DNA from: Acinetobacter sp. P8-3-8
GTDB lineage: Bacteria > Pseudomonadota > Gammaproteobacteria > Pseudomonadales > Moraxellaceae
Assembly (NCBI RefSeq): GCF_000214135.1
Contig: NZ_AFIE01000002.1
Coordinates: 124,001-188,000, forward strand
Length of the DNA stretch: 64,000 nucleotides
Reading direction: 5' to 3'
How positions within the stretch are numbered: position 1 is the stretch's first letter; each line of letters opens with the position of its first letter. Of the stretch, positions 44,784-54,095 are shown one piece after another. The translations under genes were made by a program, and so were the position numbers. A model generated the notes under the pieces. The model made no database searches, had not been told where the DNA came from, and worked only from the letters and a program-made list of their open reading frames with translations.

Positions 44784-45662
44784 TTATTTAAAATAGTTGA
44801 AAGGCAATTTCAAATAACCCATCCCATTTGCTTCTGGCACTGGAAACTTTCCACCTGCCATATTAATTTGAATGGCGACTAAAATCAGTTTAGGCATTGA
44901 TAAGGTTGCATCACGTTGTTCACGCATTGTAATAAACGCTTGTTTATGAACACCTATATGGATATGAATATTTTGCATACGCTGTGTTTTTATATCTGTT
45001 TGACACATATAGTTTTGCCTAGAGTTGGCCAATTGAGGTAAATAGTCATGGCACAAATACATTCGCATATTTTCAGGTAATTTAAATATTTGTTGCACAG
45101 AATCATAAAGTTGAGATGCACTTCCTTTAGGAAAATCACATCGAGCTGTTCCATAATCTGGCATAAACAAGGTATCTCCAACAAATATCGCATCACCAAT
45201 CACATAACTCAAACATGCAGGTGTATGACCTGGTGTCGGAATGTTATATGCCTCTAACGCCCCTATTCTAAAAACTTCTTGATCTTTAAATAGATAATCA
45301 AATGCTTGATGAGAATTTAATGCTTTAATATCAATATTATAAATATGAGAGAAAGTATCTTGAACGATAGCAATTTTTTCACTCATTGCAATTTGTCCAC
45401 CTAACTGCTCTTTTAAATATTGTGACGCCGTTAAATGGTCGGCATGAACATGCGTTTCAAGAATCCATTGTACTGTTAAATGCTGTTTTTGAATGTAATC
45501 AATGATTTGATCTGCATGATGGGTCGATGTCGTTGCTGACGCTGCATCATAATCCAAAACACTATCGATAATTGCACAACACTGGGTCTGAGGATCGCTA
45601 ACCACATAACTAAAGGTATGGCTCGATTCATCAAAAAAATCTTGCACCAATGGACGAATCAT
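44784..45662 (-). CDS. blh: Persulfide dioxygenase-like metallo-beta-lactamase protein (Blh/ETHE1 type)
   Basis: A 292-residue metallo-beta-lactamase-fold protein. The metal motif is THVHADHLTASQYLKEQLGG, with HTPACLSYVIGD as the next metal His and later His in YLCHDYLPQ. These match ETHE1/Blh proteins, which oxidise glutathione persulfide to sulfite. It is the third gene after two YeeE/YedE proteins (3 bp gap). The arrangement is that of BigR-controlled hydrogen-sulfide-detoxification operons of Xylella and Agrobacterium. Its product probably clears persulfides. Confidence 0.86.
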   Translation of the reverse strand: MIRPLVQDFFDESSHTFSYVVSDPQTQCCAIIDSVLDYDAASATTSTHHADQIIDYIQKQHLTVQWILETHVHADHLTASQYLKEQLGGQIAMSEKIAIVQDTFSHIYNIDIKALNSHQAFDYLFKDQEVFRIGALEAYNIPTPGHTPACLSYVIGDAIFVGDTLFMPDYGTARCDFPKGSASQLYDSVQQIFKLPENMRMYLCHDYLPQLANSRQNYMCQTDIKTQRMQNIHIHIGVHKQAFITMREQRDATLSMPKLILVAIQINMAGGKFPVPEANGMGYLKLPFNYFK

Positions 45663-45665
45663 TGC

Positions 45666-46076
45666 TTATGCTCCTGCGACCTGACGCTGAATCAATATAC
45701 CAAGTAACATGGCGACAATAAAATACAGTGCTTGTGCATAGCCCAAACCAATCAGTGTCAAGGCAGGTGCAGGACAAATCCCTGCGATTCCCCAGCCTAT
45801 ACCAAAAATAAATGCACCTGAAACCAAGTTCCGATCTAATTGTGTCTTTTGCGGTAGCTCAATGACTTCATTAAAAATGGTCACAGGTTTACGCATAGCT
45901 TTTTGAAATGGAAAAAATGCTACAGCGATCGCACCAATCATCACAAAGGCTAAACTTGGATCCCAATCTCCAAATACGTCTAAAAAACCAATCACTTTGG
46001 CAGGATTAGACATACCTGAAAGCATTAAACCGAATGCAAATAATCCACCAAAAATAAAAGCCAAAATATTTTTCAT
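45666..46076 (-). CDS. YeeE/YedE-family sulfur transporter subunit 2
   Basis: A 136-residue membrane protein of the DUF6691 (YeeE/YedE half) type: FGLMLSGMSNPAKVIGFLD and the cysteine-bearing IGWGIAGICPAPALTLIG. It overlaps the upstream half by 4 bp, so the two halves together equal one YeeE-like channel for thiosulfate or sulfide species. It is co-transcribed with blh. Confidence 0.87.
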   Translation of the reverse strand: MKNILAFIFGGLFAFGLMLSGMSNPAKVIGFLDVFGDWDPSLAFVMIGAIAVAFFPFQKAMRKPVTIFNEVIELPQKTQLDRNLVSGAFIFGIGWGIAGICPAPALTLIGLGYAQALYFIVAMLLGILIQRQVAGA

Positions 46077-46525
46077 AGTTCAACGCCAATCACGTGACGA
46101 ATGACATAAACCGTTATAAATCCAGACAACATAAAAATACTTGTTGCTACGATAGAACGTTTTGACAAACGACTGATACCACAAATCCCATGCCCACTGG
46201 TACAGCCTGAACCTAGACTTGTACCAAACCCAACCAATAATCCTGCAAGAATTAAAATCATTGGACTTGACGTTACCAATGTAATTTGAGGTTTGAAGAT
46301 GAACCCGTAAAGGAATGGCGTAAGCAATAAACCTGATAAAAACCATATTGCAGGTGTTTTGAATATGCTTTTTGGATTGAATACTTGCGCGATTAAGCCA
46401 CTCACCCCTGCGATGCGGCCATTACAAAATAAATAGCCTACAACAGACAACCCAAGGAGGATTCCGCCTAGTAAAGCCAACATGATATCCGATATAAAAG
46501 CAGGCATGATTTTAAATTCAAACAA
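46073..46525 (-). CDS. YeeE/YedE-family sulfur transporter subunit 1
   Basis: A 150-residue membrane protein of the YeeE/YedE (DUF395) family with about four helices. The conserved reactive cysteine is in FGTSLGSGCTSGHGICGISR, the motif used for sulfur relay in the thiosulfate channel TsuA. It is the first gene of the persulfide operon; an AT-rich palindrome-like motif lies 12 bp upstream of its start. Confidence 0.87.
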   Translation of the reverse strand: MFEFKIMPAFISDIMLALLGGILLGLSVVGYLFCNGRIAGVSGLIAQVFNPKSIFKTPAIWFLSGLLLTPFLYGFIFKPQITLVTSSPMILILAGLLVGFGTSLGSGCTSGHGICGISRLSKRSIVATSIFMLSGFITVYVIRHVIGVEL

Positions 46526-46536
46526 TATATGTTTTT

Positions 46537-46547
46537 ATAATATATAT
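46537..46547. promoter_or_regulatory. ATAATATATAT motif at the yeeE promoter (candidate BigR-type site)
   Basis: ATAATATATAT lies 12 bp before the first yeeE start. The same core is found before the ArsR and SulP genes. Confidence 0.35.
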
Positions 46548-46615
46548 TTTCAATAACTAATCAATCTAATTTATGCTACAAACAGTTTTTATTTTTATCA
46601 AATTTATCAAAGATA

Positions 46616-47362
46616 CTAACTGAACTCATCTAGTACCTTATCTACAAACCATTTAGGAAAATATTCTACGGCAGGATTAAGCTTTAAAACTTCAGCTTTT
46701 TCTATTTCTGCAATAAATGCTGCTTTTTCACCATGACTAGAATTGTCAAAAATATAGGCACGATCTGAAGCTTCAATCGCAGCCATGAGCAAATCTAAAC
46801 TACGATAATAACGTTCACGGATTTTTTGTTCAGGAACAGGATGACCACCTGCATGAACACGATAATGTACGCGACCAATATTAATTTCTGGGTCTACTGT
46901 TGCAACATAATATAAATAGGTTTTAAATCCTTGCTTCTGTGCTTCTCTCAAAAATTCGACTTTACTACTATGCGACATGACCGTTTCAAAGGTAAAACTA
47001 ATTTTTAGCCTGAGAAATTCCATGCGAATAAAGTCGATAATTCTAGCGCACAAATAAGAATCTATTTCTTGTTGTTGAAAATGGATTGAGCCATCATTTG
47101 AAATTTGTGGATTTTCTAATAATAATGGAACAAATTCACTAGCTTGCTTACGTTTTTTGATCTTTAAAAATTGAATCAATGCATCTGCATCTAAACTTTT
47201 ATGATAATGGTCTAACTTTAAAACAAGTGTTTGTTTTAGTTCTTTTTCTAATTCATCTGCATTTAAATATGCCCCAATTTGATGGGGCGCTAAATAATCT
47301 TTAATGGTGCTTTTACCAGAACCATTTGGCCCTGCAAACATTCTAATTCGTGGTTGACGCAT
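46616..47362 (-). CDS. Zeta-toxin-like P-loop kinase
   Basis: A 248-residue protein with a Walker A motif GPNGSGKST near the N-terminus and a zeta-toxin-like core: the predicted catalytic/substrate region NADELEKEL and the later ISFTFETVMSHSSKVEFL and RVHYRVHAGGHPVP. Zeta toxins phosphorylate the UDP-sugar precursors of peptidoglycan. It lies 6 bp after an 88-residue gene that is likely its partner antitoxin. The two sit in the middle of a sulfur-detoxification locus, between regulator and targets. The activity is inferred. Confidence 0.75.
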   Translation of the reverse strand: MRQPRIRMFAGPNGSGKSTIKDYLAPHQIGAYLNADELEKELKQTLVLKLDHYHKSLDADALIQFLKIKKRKQASEFVPLLLENPQISNDGSIHFQQQEIDSYLCARIIDFIRMEFLRLKISFTFETVMSHSSKVEFLREAQKQGFKTYLYYVATVDPEINIGRVHYRVHAGGHPVPEQKIRERYYRSLDLLMAAIEASDRAYIFDNSSHGEKAAFIAEIEKAEVLKLNPAVEYFPKWFVDKVLDEFS

Positions 47363-47368
47363 AGAAGC

Positions 47369-47635
47369 TTATGCCATCACCTCTTGTTTATTTTTACGTT
47401 TTAATACACTACGTTTAAGCTGCGGAACAACATAAGCTTTTGATAAATCTTTTAGAATAACTTCTTTGCCAGCTTGCACTGCGATTAGTTTAAAGTTTTG
47501 AGCATAAACCACTGGATGTTCAGATTGAATCGCATATTCAAATGCATCAGAAAAAGACTGAATCGCCAATTTAGGAATGGTTGCTTCTTCACGCAATGTT
47601 GTTTTCATCACTGTCATCGTTGTTGAAGTGTTCAT
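47369..47635 (-). CDS. Probable antitoxin partner of the zeta-like toxin
   Basis: An 88-residue protein (MNTSTTMTVMKTTLREEATI, FSDAFEYAIQSEHPVVYAQ) with a lysine/arginine-rich C-terminus (PQLKRSVLKRKNKQ). It is not recognised as a classical epsilon antitoxin. Order, small size and 6 bp spacing to the zeta-like toxin on the same strand suggest an antitoxin. Whether it neutralises the toxin cannot be decided from sequence. Confidence 0.5.
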   Translation of the reverse strand: MNTSTTMTVMKTTLREEATIPKLAIQSFSDAFEYAIQSEHPVVYAQNFKLIAVQAGKEVILKDLSKAYVVPQLKRSVLKRKNKQEVMA

Positions 47636-47770
47636 ATTCTACTCCAGCATCTAACTTATAAGATGTTTAGTTCATCTTACCATAATCCATATTTTTGTCT
47701 ATTTTGTAGCATCTATAGTTTTTGAATCATGTCTGCGTAAAAAACAAACAAAGAAAATATAAAATCCATG

Positions 47771-47781
47771 CGATATATTAT
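47771..47781. promoter_or_regulatory. ATAATATATCG motif at the ArsR promoter (candidate autoregulatory site)
   Basis: CGATATATTAT (reverse of ATAATATATCG) lies 26 bp before the regulator start and differs from the yeeE and SulP motifs only at its last two bases. Confidence 0.35.
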
Positions 47782-47807
47782 GTAGCAGTTATACTAACCT
47801 AAACAGT

Positions 47808-48134
47808 ATGGAAAGCTTAAATATGTCTAATGGTCTTGAAATTGATGTAATGCGGGAATCTGCATCATCTGTAGTGACGATTTTAAAATCCTTAGCCAAT
47901 GCAGATCGTTTACTTATTTTGTGTCATCTGGCTCATGAAGAACTAAACGTTTCTCAAATTGAAGAGAAAACCCAAATTAATCAACCAACACTTTCTCAAC
48001 AATTAATGATGTTGCGTAAAGGTGACGTTGTTTCAACTAGACGTGATGGCAAACAAATTTATTATTCTATTAAGGATGAGAAATTAGTTGTTGTGTTAAA
48101 AACTTTATATGATCTTTATTGCCCCAAAGCATAG
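47808..48134 (+). CDS. bigR: ArsR-family BigR/SqrR-like persulfide sensor
   Basis: A 108-residue winged-helix repressor with the ArsR signature SLANADRLLILCHL and TQINQPTLSQQLMMLRKGDV. It has only two cysteines, Cys39 in helix 2 and Cys105 in the C-terminal helix. These match the dithiol pair of BigR/SqrR that forms a tetrasulfide when reactive sulfur species rise, releasing DNA. The other half of the BigR regulon (blh and the two yeeE genes) lies across a toxin-antitoxin pair on the other strand. Confidence 0.82.
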   Translation: MESLNMSNGLEIDVMRESASSVVTILKSLANADRLLILCHLAHEELNVSQIEEKTQINQPTLSQQLMMLRKGDVVSTRRDGKQIYYSIKDEKLVVVLKTLYDLYCPKA

Positions 48135-48235
48135 TCTGATTTAACTTTAATAATTCAAACAATAATTAAAATAATTTAAAACAAGATGATCATTACAGGC
48201 CTGATCAGCCCTATTTTTCTTAGCATTTTTTATGC

Positions 48236-48246
48236 ATAATATATAT
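48236..48246. promoter_or_regulatory. ATAATATATAT motif at the SulP promoter
   Basis: An identical ATAATATATAT lies 23 bp before the SulP start, suggesting that it belongs to the same regulon. Confidence 0.35.
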
Positions 48247-48269
48247 GAAAATATGATAATGAAAGCGTA

Positions 48270-50003
48270 ATGCCCATTCCCAAGATTCAACTCAGTAAAA
48301 TTCTCCCAGCATGGCTATGGCTTCAAGATTACAATGGAGCCAAATTCAGAGCTGATTTACTCGCAGCACTTATTGTCATTGCAATGCTTGTTCCACAAGG
48401 CATGGCTTATGCAATGGTAGCGGGCTTACCGCCTGTTACGGGACTGTATGCCAGTATCTTACCGATGATTGTCTACGCATTGATCGGCGGAAGTCCGACA
48501 TTGTCAATTGGTCCAGTTGCACTTATTTCCATGATGACCTTTGCCACGCTTGAACCTTTATATGAAGTGGGTTCCCCTGTTTATATTCAAGCGGCATGCT
48601 TGTTGGCTTTATTGGTGGGTATACTTTCGACTTTATTGGGTATTTTCAGGTTTGGATTTTTAATTCGCCTGATCAGTCATCCTGTCATTAAAAGCTTTAT
48701 CATCGCTTCGGCAGTGCTAATTGCACTGAGTCAGGTTAAATTTATACTCGATGTACCATTAAGATCGGGCGATATTATTGAATTTATTCAAAGCGCATGG
48801 CAATACTTACCGTTGACCAGCACAGCAACACTTGTTTTCGGTATTGGCTCAATTTTATTTCTAATTTATATACCGAAATTACTTAACACTCAGATTTTCA
48901 AATCATTTACAAATGTGATTCAGTTTTGGATTAAAGCTCTACCTTTACTACTGGTCTTTATTTCGATTGGTTTAGTACAATTTTTTCATATCGATCAATT
49001 AGGTATTAAAACGGTAGGAGAAATTCCCTCAGGATTTCCACCATTAAGCATGCCCTTTTGGAGTTGGGATTTAGTCATTCAACTGTTACCGGGCGCTGCG
49101 ATGATCACTATGGTGAGCTTTGTTGAATCCATTTCTATTGCTCAGGCTACAGCGTTTCAACAACGAAGTGAATTAAATAGTAATCAAGAGCTGATTGCAT
49201 TAGGCGTAGCAAATATCAGTGCAGGGATCAGTGCTTCATTTCCTGTAACAGGTAGTTTATCTCGAACTGTGGTCAATGCTGATGCAGGTGCTAAAACGCC
49301 AATGGCAGGTGTTTTATCTTCAATTTTTATTGTCATTGTCAGTCTGTATTTTACAGGCGTGTTCAAAGAATTACCGTTGGCGATTCTCGCTGTAACAATT
49401 ATGGTCTCTATTTGGAAATTGGTCGATTTTAAACCTTTTATTGAAACATGGCGTTATTCAAAGGCAGATGGTATTGCCATGTGGGTGACCTTTTTCGGTG
49501 TGTTGTGTATTGATATTTCGACAGGTTTGATTATTGGTATTGTTTCTACATTTATATTGTTGTTGTGGAGAATTAGTCGACCACATATTGCCGTGATCGG
49601 TTTAGTTGAAGGCACACAACATTTTAGAAATATTTCACGTCATGATGTATTGACCAGCGCCAATATTGTATCTATTCGTATTGATGAAAATTTAACCTTT
49701 TTAAATGCCAATACGCTCAAAGAATTCGTGATTTCTGAGGTGAGTAAAAATCCAGATTTGCACCATGTCGTGATCAATTGTTCAAGTATTAGTAATATTG
49801 ATTTGAGTGCTTTAGAAACCTTAGAAGAAATTAATCGTGAATTGGATAAACTGAAAATCCAATTACATTTATCTGAGGTGAAAGGCCCTGTGATGGATCG
49901 ACTAAAGCAATCAAATTTGGTCAAGGAACTGAGCGGTCAGTTTTTTTTAACGCATTATCAAGCTATGCATAAACTGGACGCACAAAGTTTTTATCATATC
50001 TAA
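48270..50003 (+). CDS. SulP-family anion transporter with STAS domain
   Basis: A 577-residue transporter. Residues 10-430 are the SulP membrane domain (the signature GLPPVTGLYASILPMIVYAL, and ATAFQQRSELNSNQELIALG with NISAGISASFPVTGSLSRTV). Residues 440-565 are a cytosolic STAS domain (ISRPHIAVIGLVEG, VVINCSSISNIDLSALETLE). It moves sulfate, sulfite or a related anion. Downstream of the sulfur sensor gene and bearing the shared promoter motif, it may export or import the oxidised products of persulfide breakdown. Confidence 0.88.
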   Translation: MPIPKIQLSKILPAWLWLQDYNGAKFRADLLAALIVIAMLVPQGMAYAMVAGLPPVTGLYASILPMIVYALIGGSPTLSIGPVALISMMTFATLEPLYEVGSPVYIQAACLLALLVGILSTLLGIFRFGFLIRLISHPVIKSFIIASAVLIALSQVKFILDVPLRSGDIIEFIQSAWQYLPLTSTATLVFGIGSILFLIYIPKLLNTQIFKSFTNVIQFWIKALPLLLVFISIGLVQFFHIDQLGIKTVGEIPSGFPPLSMPFWSWDLVIQLLPGAAMITMVSFVESISIAQATAFQQRSELNSNQELIALGVANISAGISASFPVTGSLSRTVVNADAGAKTPMAGVLSSIFIVIVSLYFTGVFKELPLAILAVTIMVSIWKLVDFKPFIETWRYSKADGIAMWVTFFGVLCIDISTGLIIGIVSTFILLLWRISRPHIAVIGLVEGTQHFRNISRHDVLTSANIVSIRIDENLTFLNANTLKEFVISEVSKNPDLHHVVINCSSISNIDLSALETLEEINRELDKLKIQLHLSEVKGPVMDRLKQSNLVKELSGQFFLTHYQAMHKLDAQSFYHI

Positions 50004-50181
50004 CAATGTTAAATGGATTGATTTAAAAGCATTTTTTACACTTATTTTTGGAAAAACTTGTATATTTTTTAATATCTTACTTTTTATCTAAAAATTGTAT
50101 TTTTTATGTGATCCTGTTTAGGTATAGAATAGTCAGCTTGTTTATTGATTTTAGGCCAGTTTAGGCATTTAAGGTTCGCAT

Positions 50182-51378
50182 ATGTTCGCTGCCCTAGCAC
50201 GTTTAAGTTTAGTTACACGTATTCTAATTGCTATTATTTTGGGCTTTTTAGTGGCCTACCTTTTTCCAAGTTCTGCTGAATATTTTAATATTTTAGGCGA
50301 ATTATTTATTAAGGCACTGAAGTCTGTAGCGCCTATTCTCGTATTTGTATTGGTTACAGCATCAATTGCAAACTTTAAGGTCGGTGAAGGTGCTGGAAAC
50401 CTCAAACCTATTCTTGGATTGTACGCGGTCGGAATGCTCTTGGCAGCATTGAGCGCTATGATTGCAAGTACAGTATTTCCAAGCACTTTGATCTTTACTC
50501 ATGCATCGGATGCAACTTTACAGCCACCTGGTAGTGTCGCAGAAGTTTTAAAAAATCTTTTACTGAGTTTTATTGCCAATCCGATCTCTGCATTAGATCA
50601 AGCCAATTTTATTGGTATTCTTGCTTGGGCGGTAGGTTTAGGTGCAGCGCTTCGTCATGCTTCTGACACAACCAAACAAATGATTATTGATGTTGCAGGT
50701 GCAATTGATTCAATTATTCGTATTGTGATTGCTTTTGCGCCAGTCGGTATTTTTGGTTTGGTTGTTGCGACTTTTGCACAAGCAGGCTTAGAAACACTGA
50801 AAAACTATGCACAATTGATTGCTGTTCTTGTTGGGACTATGATTTTTGTGGCATTGGTGATTAATCCGCTCATCGTTGCTGTGGTGATGCGTAAAAACCC
50901 ATATCCATTGGTTTTAAAATGTTTAAGAGAAAGCGGTATTACTGCATTCTTCACACGTAGTTCTGCTGCAAACATTCCTGTAAACCTTGATCTTGCAAAA
51001 CGCTTAGGTGTTTCAGATACGACGGCAAATGTAGCAATTCCATTAGGTGCAACAATCAACATGGCAGGTGCTGCTGTAACGATTACTGTACTGACCTTAG
51101 CTGCTGTACATACACTGGGTATTCAAGTTGACTTAGTTACCATGATTATTCTGTGTATTGTTTCTGTCGTGACCGCATGTGGCGCTTCAGGTGTCGCAGG
51201 TGGGTCATTATTGCTTATTCCTGTTGCATGTGGGTTATTTGGTATTCCATCAGAAATTGCAATGCAAGTAGTTGCAATTGGTATGGTGATCAGTGTTTTA
51301 CAAGATTCAACTGAAACTGCTTTGAACTCTTCTACTGATGTCTTATTTACAGCAGCCGTAGATCTTTCTAAAAAGTAA
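50182..51378 (+). CDS. sstT: Serine/threonine:sodium symporter SstT
   Basis: A 398-residue inner-membrane protein of the dicarboxylate/amino acid:cation symporter family. It contains the substrate loops [20 protein letters not shown] and the C-terminal [19 protein letters not shown] and [20 protein letters not shown]. Length and motifs match E. coli SstT (about 414), which imports serine and threonine with Na+. It is a lone unit. Confidence 0.92.
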   Translation: MFAALARLSLVTRILIAIILGFLVAYLFPSSAEYFNILGELFIKALKSVAPILVFVLVTASIANFKVGEGAGNLKPILGLYAVGMLLAALSAMIASTVFPSTLIFTHASDATLQPPGSVAEVLKNLLLSFIANPISALDQANFIGILAWAVGLGAALRHASDTTKQMIIDVAGAIDSIIRIVIAFAPVGIFGLVVATFAQAGLETLKNYAQLIAVLVGTMIFVALVINPLIVAVVMRKNPYPLVLKCLRESGITAFFTRSSAANIPVNLDLAKRLGVSDTTANVAIPLGATINMAGAAVTITVLTLAAVHTLGIQVDLVTMIILCIVSVVTACGASGVAGGSLLLIPVACGLFGIPSEIAMQVVAIGMVISVLQDSTETALNSSTDVLFTAAVDLSKK

Positions 51379-51412
51379 TACATTCAAGTTGTATGAATAA
51401 AAAGAAGGATTT

Positions 51413-52087
51413 ATGCCATTACAGCGCTTACCGATTTGGATTCAATTGGCAGCTTTCATGCTTGCAGTTAATGCAGGCATGATTAATGTACTTGGCTTAA
51501 TCACTGTTCTACACCAGTCGATTTCCCACATGACAGGCAATACCAGTTTATTAGCACAAGCCATTATTCTGCATCAAAGCGATACGATATTTTATCTATT
51601 TTGGGTGATATTCAGTTATATACTGGGTTCAAGTTATAGTGGATTTATCCTAGGAAATAGTCACTTTCAACTGGGTCGAAGGTACGGTATTCCGCTCAGC
51701 CTAGTCGCATTCTTTATATTACTCTGCTGGCTGTTTATTCCACAATATCCAAGATATGCATTGCTATGGGCAAGTGCTGCTATGGGAATACAAAATGCGA
51801 TGGTGAGCCACTATAAAGGCACGATTATTCGTACTACGCATTTATCAGGTGTATTGACTGATTTGGGCTTAGCTTTGGGTTATTTTTTCCGTGGATTGAA
51901 AGCTGAAAAGCGTCGTATTACCTTACATTTATTGATTCTTTTTGGATTTTTTCTAGGTGGAATCATTGCGAGTGTACTGCATCCTTATTTACAATTGAAT
52001 GCATTTCTTATTCCTGCGGGTTTAAGTCTTATTTTAAGTTTAGTGTACTGGTTTATTTATTTTCGGTATCGCTCAATTCACAGTTAA
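51413..52087 (+). CDS. YoaK-family membrane protein (DUF1275)
   Basis: A 224-residue polytopic membrane protein of the DUF1275/YoaK family, with the motif ISHMTGNTSLLAQAI and the later MGIQNAMVSHYKGTIIRTTH followed by LSGVLTDLGLALG. The family may transport a small molecule; none is assigned. It ends 15 bp before the DUF2058 start chosen here, so the two could be co-transcribed. Confidence 0.82.
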   Translation: MPLQRLPIWIQLAAFMLAVNAGMINVLGLITVLHQSISHMTGNTSLLAQAIILHQSDTIFYLFWVIFSYILGSSYSGFILGNSHFQLGRRYGIPLSLVAFFILLCWLFIPQYPRYALLWASAAMGIQNAMVSHYKGTIIRTTHLSGVLTDLGLALGYFFRGLKAEKRRITLHLLILFGFFLGGIIASVLHPYLQLNAFLIPAGLSLILSLVYWFIYFRYRSIHS

Positions 52088-52102
52088 TGGTTGGTTATGA
52101 TT

Positions 52103-52636
52103 ATGGTTAAAAATGCATTGCAAGCTCAGTTGCTGAAAGCTGGCTTAGTCGATAATAAAAAAGCAAAAAAACTGTCTAAGCAAGCACAGCACGAACAGCG
52201 TACTGGGCAAAGTAATGAAGCTGAAATCAAAGCCAAGATTGAACAAGATAAGCAAGAAAAACTATCAAAAGACCAAGCCTTGGACTTGGAAAAGAAAAAA
52301 ATATTGGATGAAAAAGCACTGAAAGCATCCATTATTCAAATGATCTCGCAACATAAAATCAGAGATACAGATGGTGAGTCGGTTTATCAATTCATTGATG
52401 GATCGATTAAAAAAATCTATATCAATCAGCAAGTTTATAATGCTTTAGTGTCTGGCAGTTTAGTGGTTGCTAACGATGTTGAAGGTTATGCAATTTTACC
52501 AAAAGCATTGGCAGATCGTATTAATGACAAAATGACAGGCTTTATTATTGTAAATAATTCTGAGAAAAATGAACAAACTACAGATGAAGAAGATCCATAC
52601 GCAGCTTATGTGATTCCAGATGATTTGATGTGGTAA
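52103..52636 (+). CDS. DUF2058 protein (YaiL-like)
   Basis: A 177-residue protein from the ATG at 52103 (MVKNALQAQLLKAGLVDNKK). E. coli YaiL begins at the equivalent point; upstream in-frame starts at 52091 (TTG) and 52097 are less likely. The N-terminal third is a lysine-rich helical segment and the C-terminal half a compact domain ending in DPYAAYVIPDDLMW. The family is described as polynucleotide-associated, with no established reaction. Confidence 0.8.
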   Translation: MVKNALQAQLLKAGLVDNKKAKKLSKQAQHEQRTGQSNEAEIKAKIEQDKQEKLSKDQALDLEKKKILDEKALKASIIQMISQHKIRDTDGESVYQFIDGSIKKIYINQQVYNALVSGSLVVANDVEGYAILPKALADRINDKMTGFIIVNNSEKNEQTTDEEDPYAAYVIPDDLMW

Positions 52637-52663
52637 TTCATGCTTCATCGGAAAATTTATTTC

Positions 52664-52697
52664 AAACCTAGCACTTTATAGTCGCTAGGTTTTTTTA
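52664..52697 (+). terminator. Intrinsic terminator after the DUF2058 gene
   Basis: CCTAGC/GCTAGG stem with an 11-nt loop, followed by eight T. Confidence 0.85.
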
Positions 52698-52809
52698 TTG
52701 ATACAGCATTGGCAATTCACAATTCATTCACTTGCAAAACATAAGTCACATTTTCAATACTCTAGAAACAATGCAAAATAAATCATCAGAATAAATGGAT
52801 GACGATGCT

Positions 52810-53433
52810 ATGCAAATGCACAAATATTTTATTGCAAGTACTATCCTTACAATGTGATTACACTGTAATGCTACTGTAGGAGGTGGGCAACATATTGAAG
52901 TATTAGGTTATGAAGCCAAAGAACAGAAACTTTATCTTTTAAGACATTATGAAGATGGTCGAGGTCGTTTGCCACAATTGTATTATTATCAGTTCAGCAG
53001 CAAGACACCTAACAAATTAATAGAAGTTCGCTCTCTTTATCTCAATCCTAAAACTAAAAAAATTGATTATGACCAAGATGGTGTCCAGTTTGAAAAAGAT
53101 TTAACTCAAATTAGAAAACGTTTAACGCCCCTGATTGTGGGAAATGCAAACACTGTAAAAATACACATTTTAAATCAGAGCAAAAAGCAAATTCCCTCTT
53201 GGTATGATCCTTCTGAAAAAATAACCGAGTACAAAACCAAGTATAAAGTTATGACTCATTCACATCAAAGCAACAATCAAATTGCTGTAAATTATGATAA
53301 CAAATTAAAAATTACCCAGAATTTTATTGTCCCTAAACAGAATAAGATGCTGATTGTGATTCAATATTTAGGTATTCCTTTTGAAACAGGTTATCAAGTT
53401 GAAGATCCTGTTTTGCTTTTGCCTAAAAAATAA
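52810..53433 (+). pseudogene. Secreted hypothetical protein with in-frame TGA in its signal peptide
   Basis: The frame opens at the ATG at 52810 with MQMHKYFIASTILTM, reaches a TGA at 52855-52857 (codon 16), and continues in frame as LHCNATVGGGQHIEV through 192 more codons to 53433. A single change TCA to TGA would turn a serine into the stop. The downstream part has good coding character (LYYYQFSSKTPNKL, VPKQNKMLIVIQYLGIPFET) but lacks a plausible native start; only a TTG at 52969 is available. It is either a pseudogene or a sequencing error. Family unknown. Confidence 0.6.
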
Positions 53434-53479
53434 ATCTTAAGGTTCTTGAATCATCTCATCCATCTTCACTAAAATGAAT

Positions 53480-53503
53480 AAAGCCTCGCAAGAGGCTTTT
53501 ACA
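53480..53503. terminator. Bidirectional terminator between the two broken genes
   Basis: AAAGCCTC/GAGGCTTT arms with a GCAA loop, flanked by A-run and T-run, between convergent frames. Confidence 0.75.
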
Positions 53504-54035
53504 ATAAAGCAAACCAATAATTTGTTTTATCTATTTGCCCAATTGTTAAATCTGCCAATGTATAACAACCATGTTCTTCTAAAACTTTAGAAAATTTATC
53601 TTCTATACTTCCAATATCTTCTGCGTAGAAAACTCCTAAAGTCCATACACTTCTTATATCGTCATTTGACTTTCTGACTTTTGAATATTTATCTAAATCT
53701 AATAACATTTTTTTTAAAAAGTTGACTGGTTTCACATCCTGCTTAAATTCTAAAGCCATATATTCATTAAGCTTCCAACCCTTTTTTCTAATTAGAAAAT
53801 CTGGTTTTAATTTCAATTTAATTTTTTCTTTTCTTCGGTCATATTCATAACTAAACTCTCTATACCACTCAGGTTGATCATCAAATCCATTTAAAAAATA
53901 CGCAAATTCAATTTGTAACCAAATTTCCCAACCGGTAATATTGCTACTTTAAATAATTTGAAATTTTTTCTTAATTTCTTTTTCTTTAAAAAACTTAGCA
54001 GCAATATCTAAAATATATTCATGATCTTTAGTCAT
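53499..54035 (-). pseudogene. PD-(D/E)xK-like hypothetical gene with internal TAA
   Basis: The frame starts at the ATG at 54035 with a GAGGGAAAA ribosome site (MTKDHEYILDIAAKFFKEKE). A TAA at 53949-53951 interrupts it after 28 codons, and it resumes in frame as SSNITGWEIWLQIEFAYFLN to the stop at 53499. The later part holds LKLKPDFLIRKKGWKLNEY and MALEFKQDVKP, a PD-then-ExK pattern like PD-(D/E)xK nucleases. About 178 codons in all. It could also be expressed from an internal start. The nuclease label is inferred from the short motif only. Confidence 0.55.
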
Positions 54036-54095
54036 TTTTCCCTCGAATTATGTAAATTTATTTATTAATCACTATTTTTATTTTATTTTTGATGC

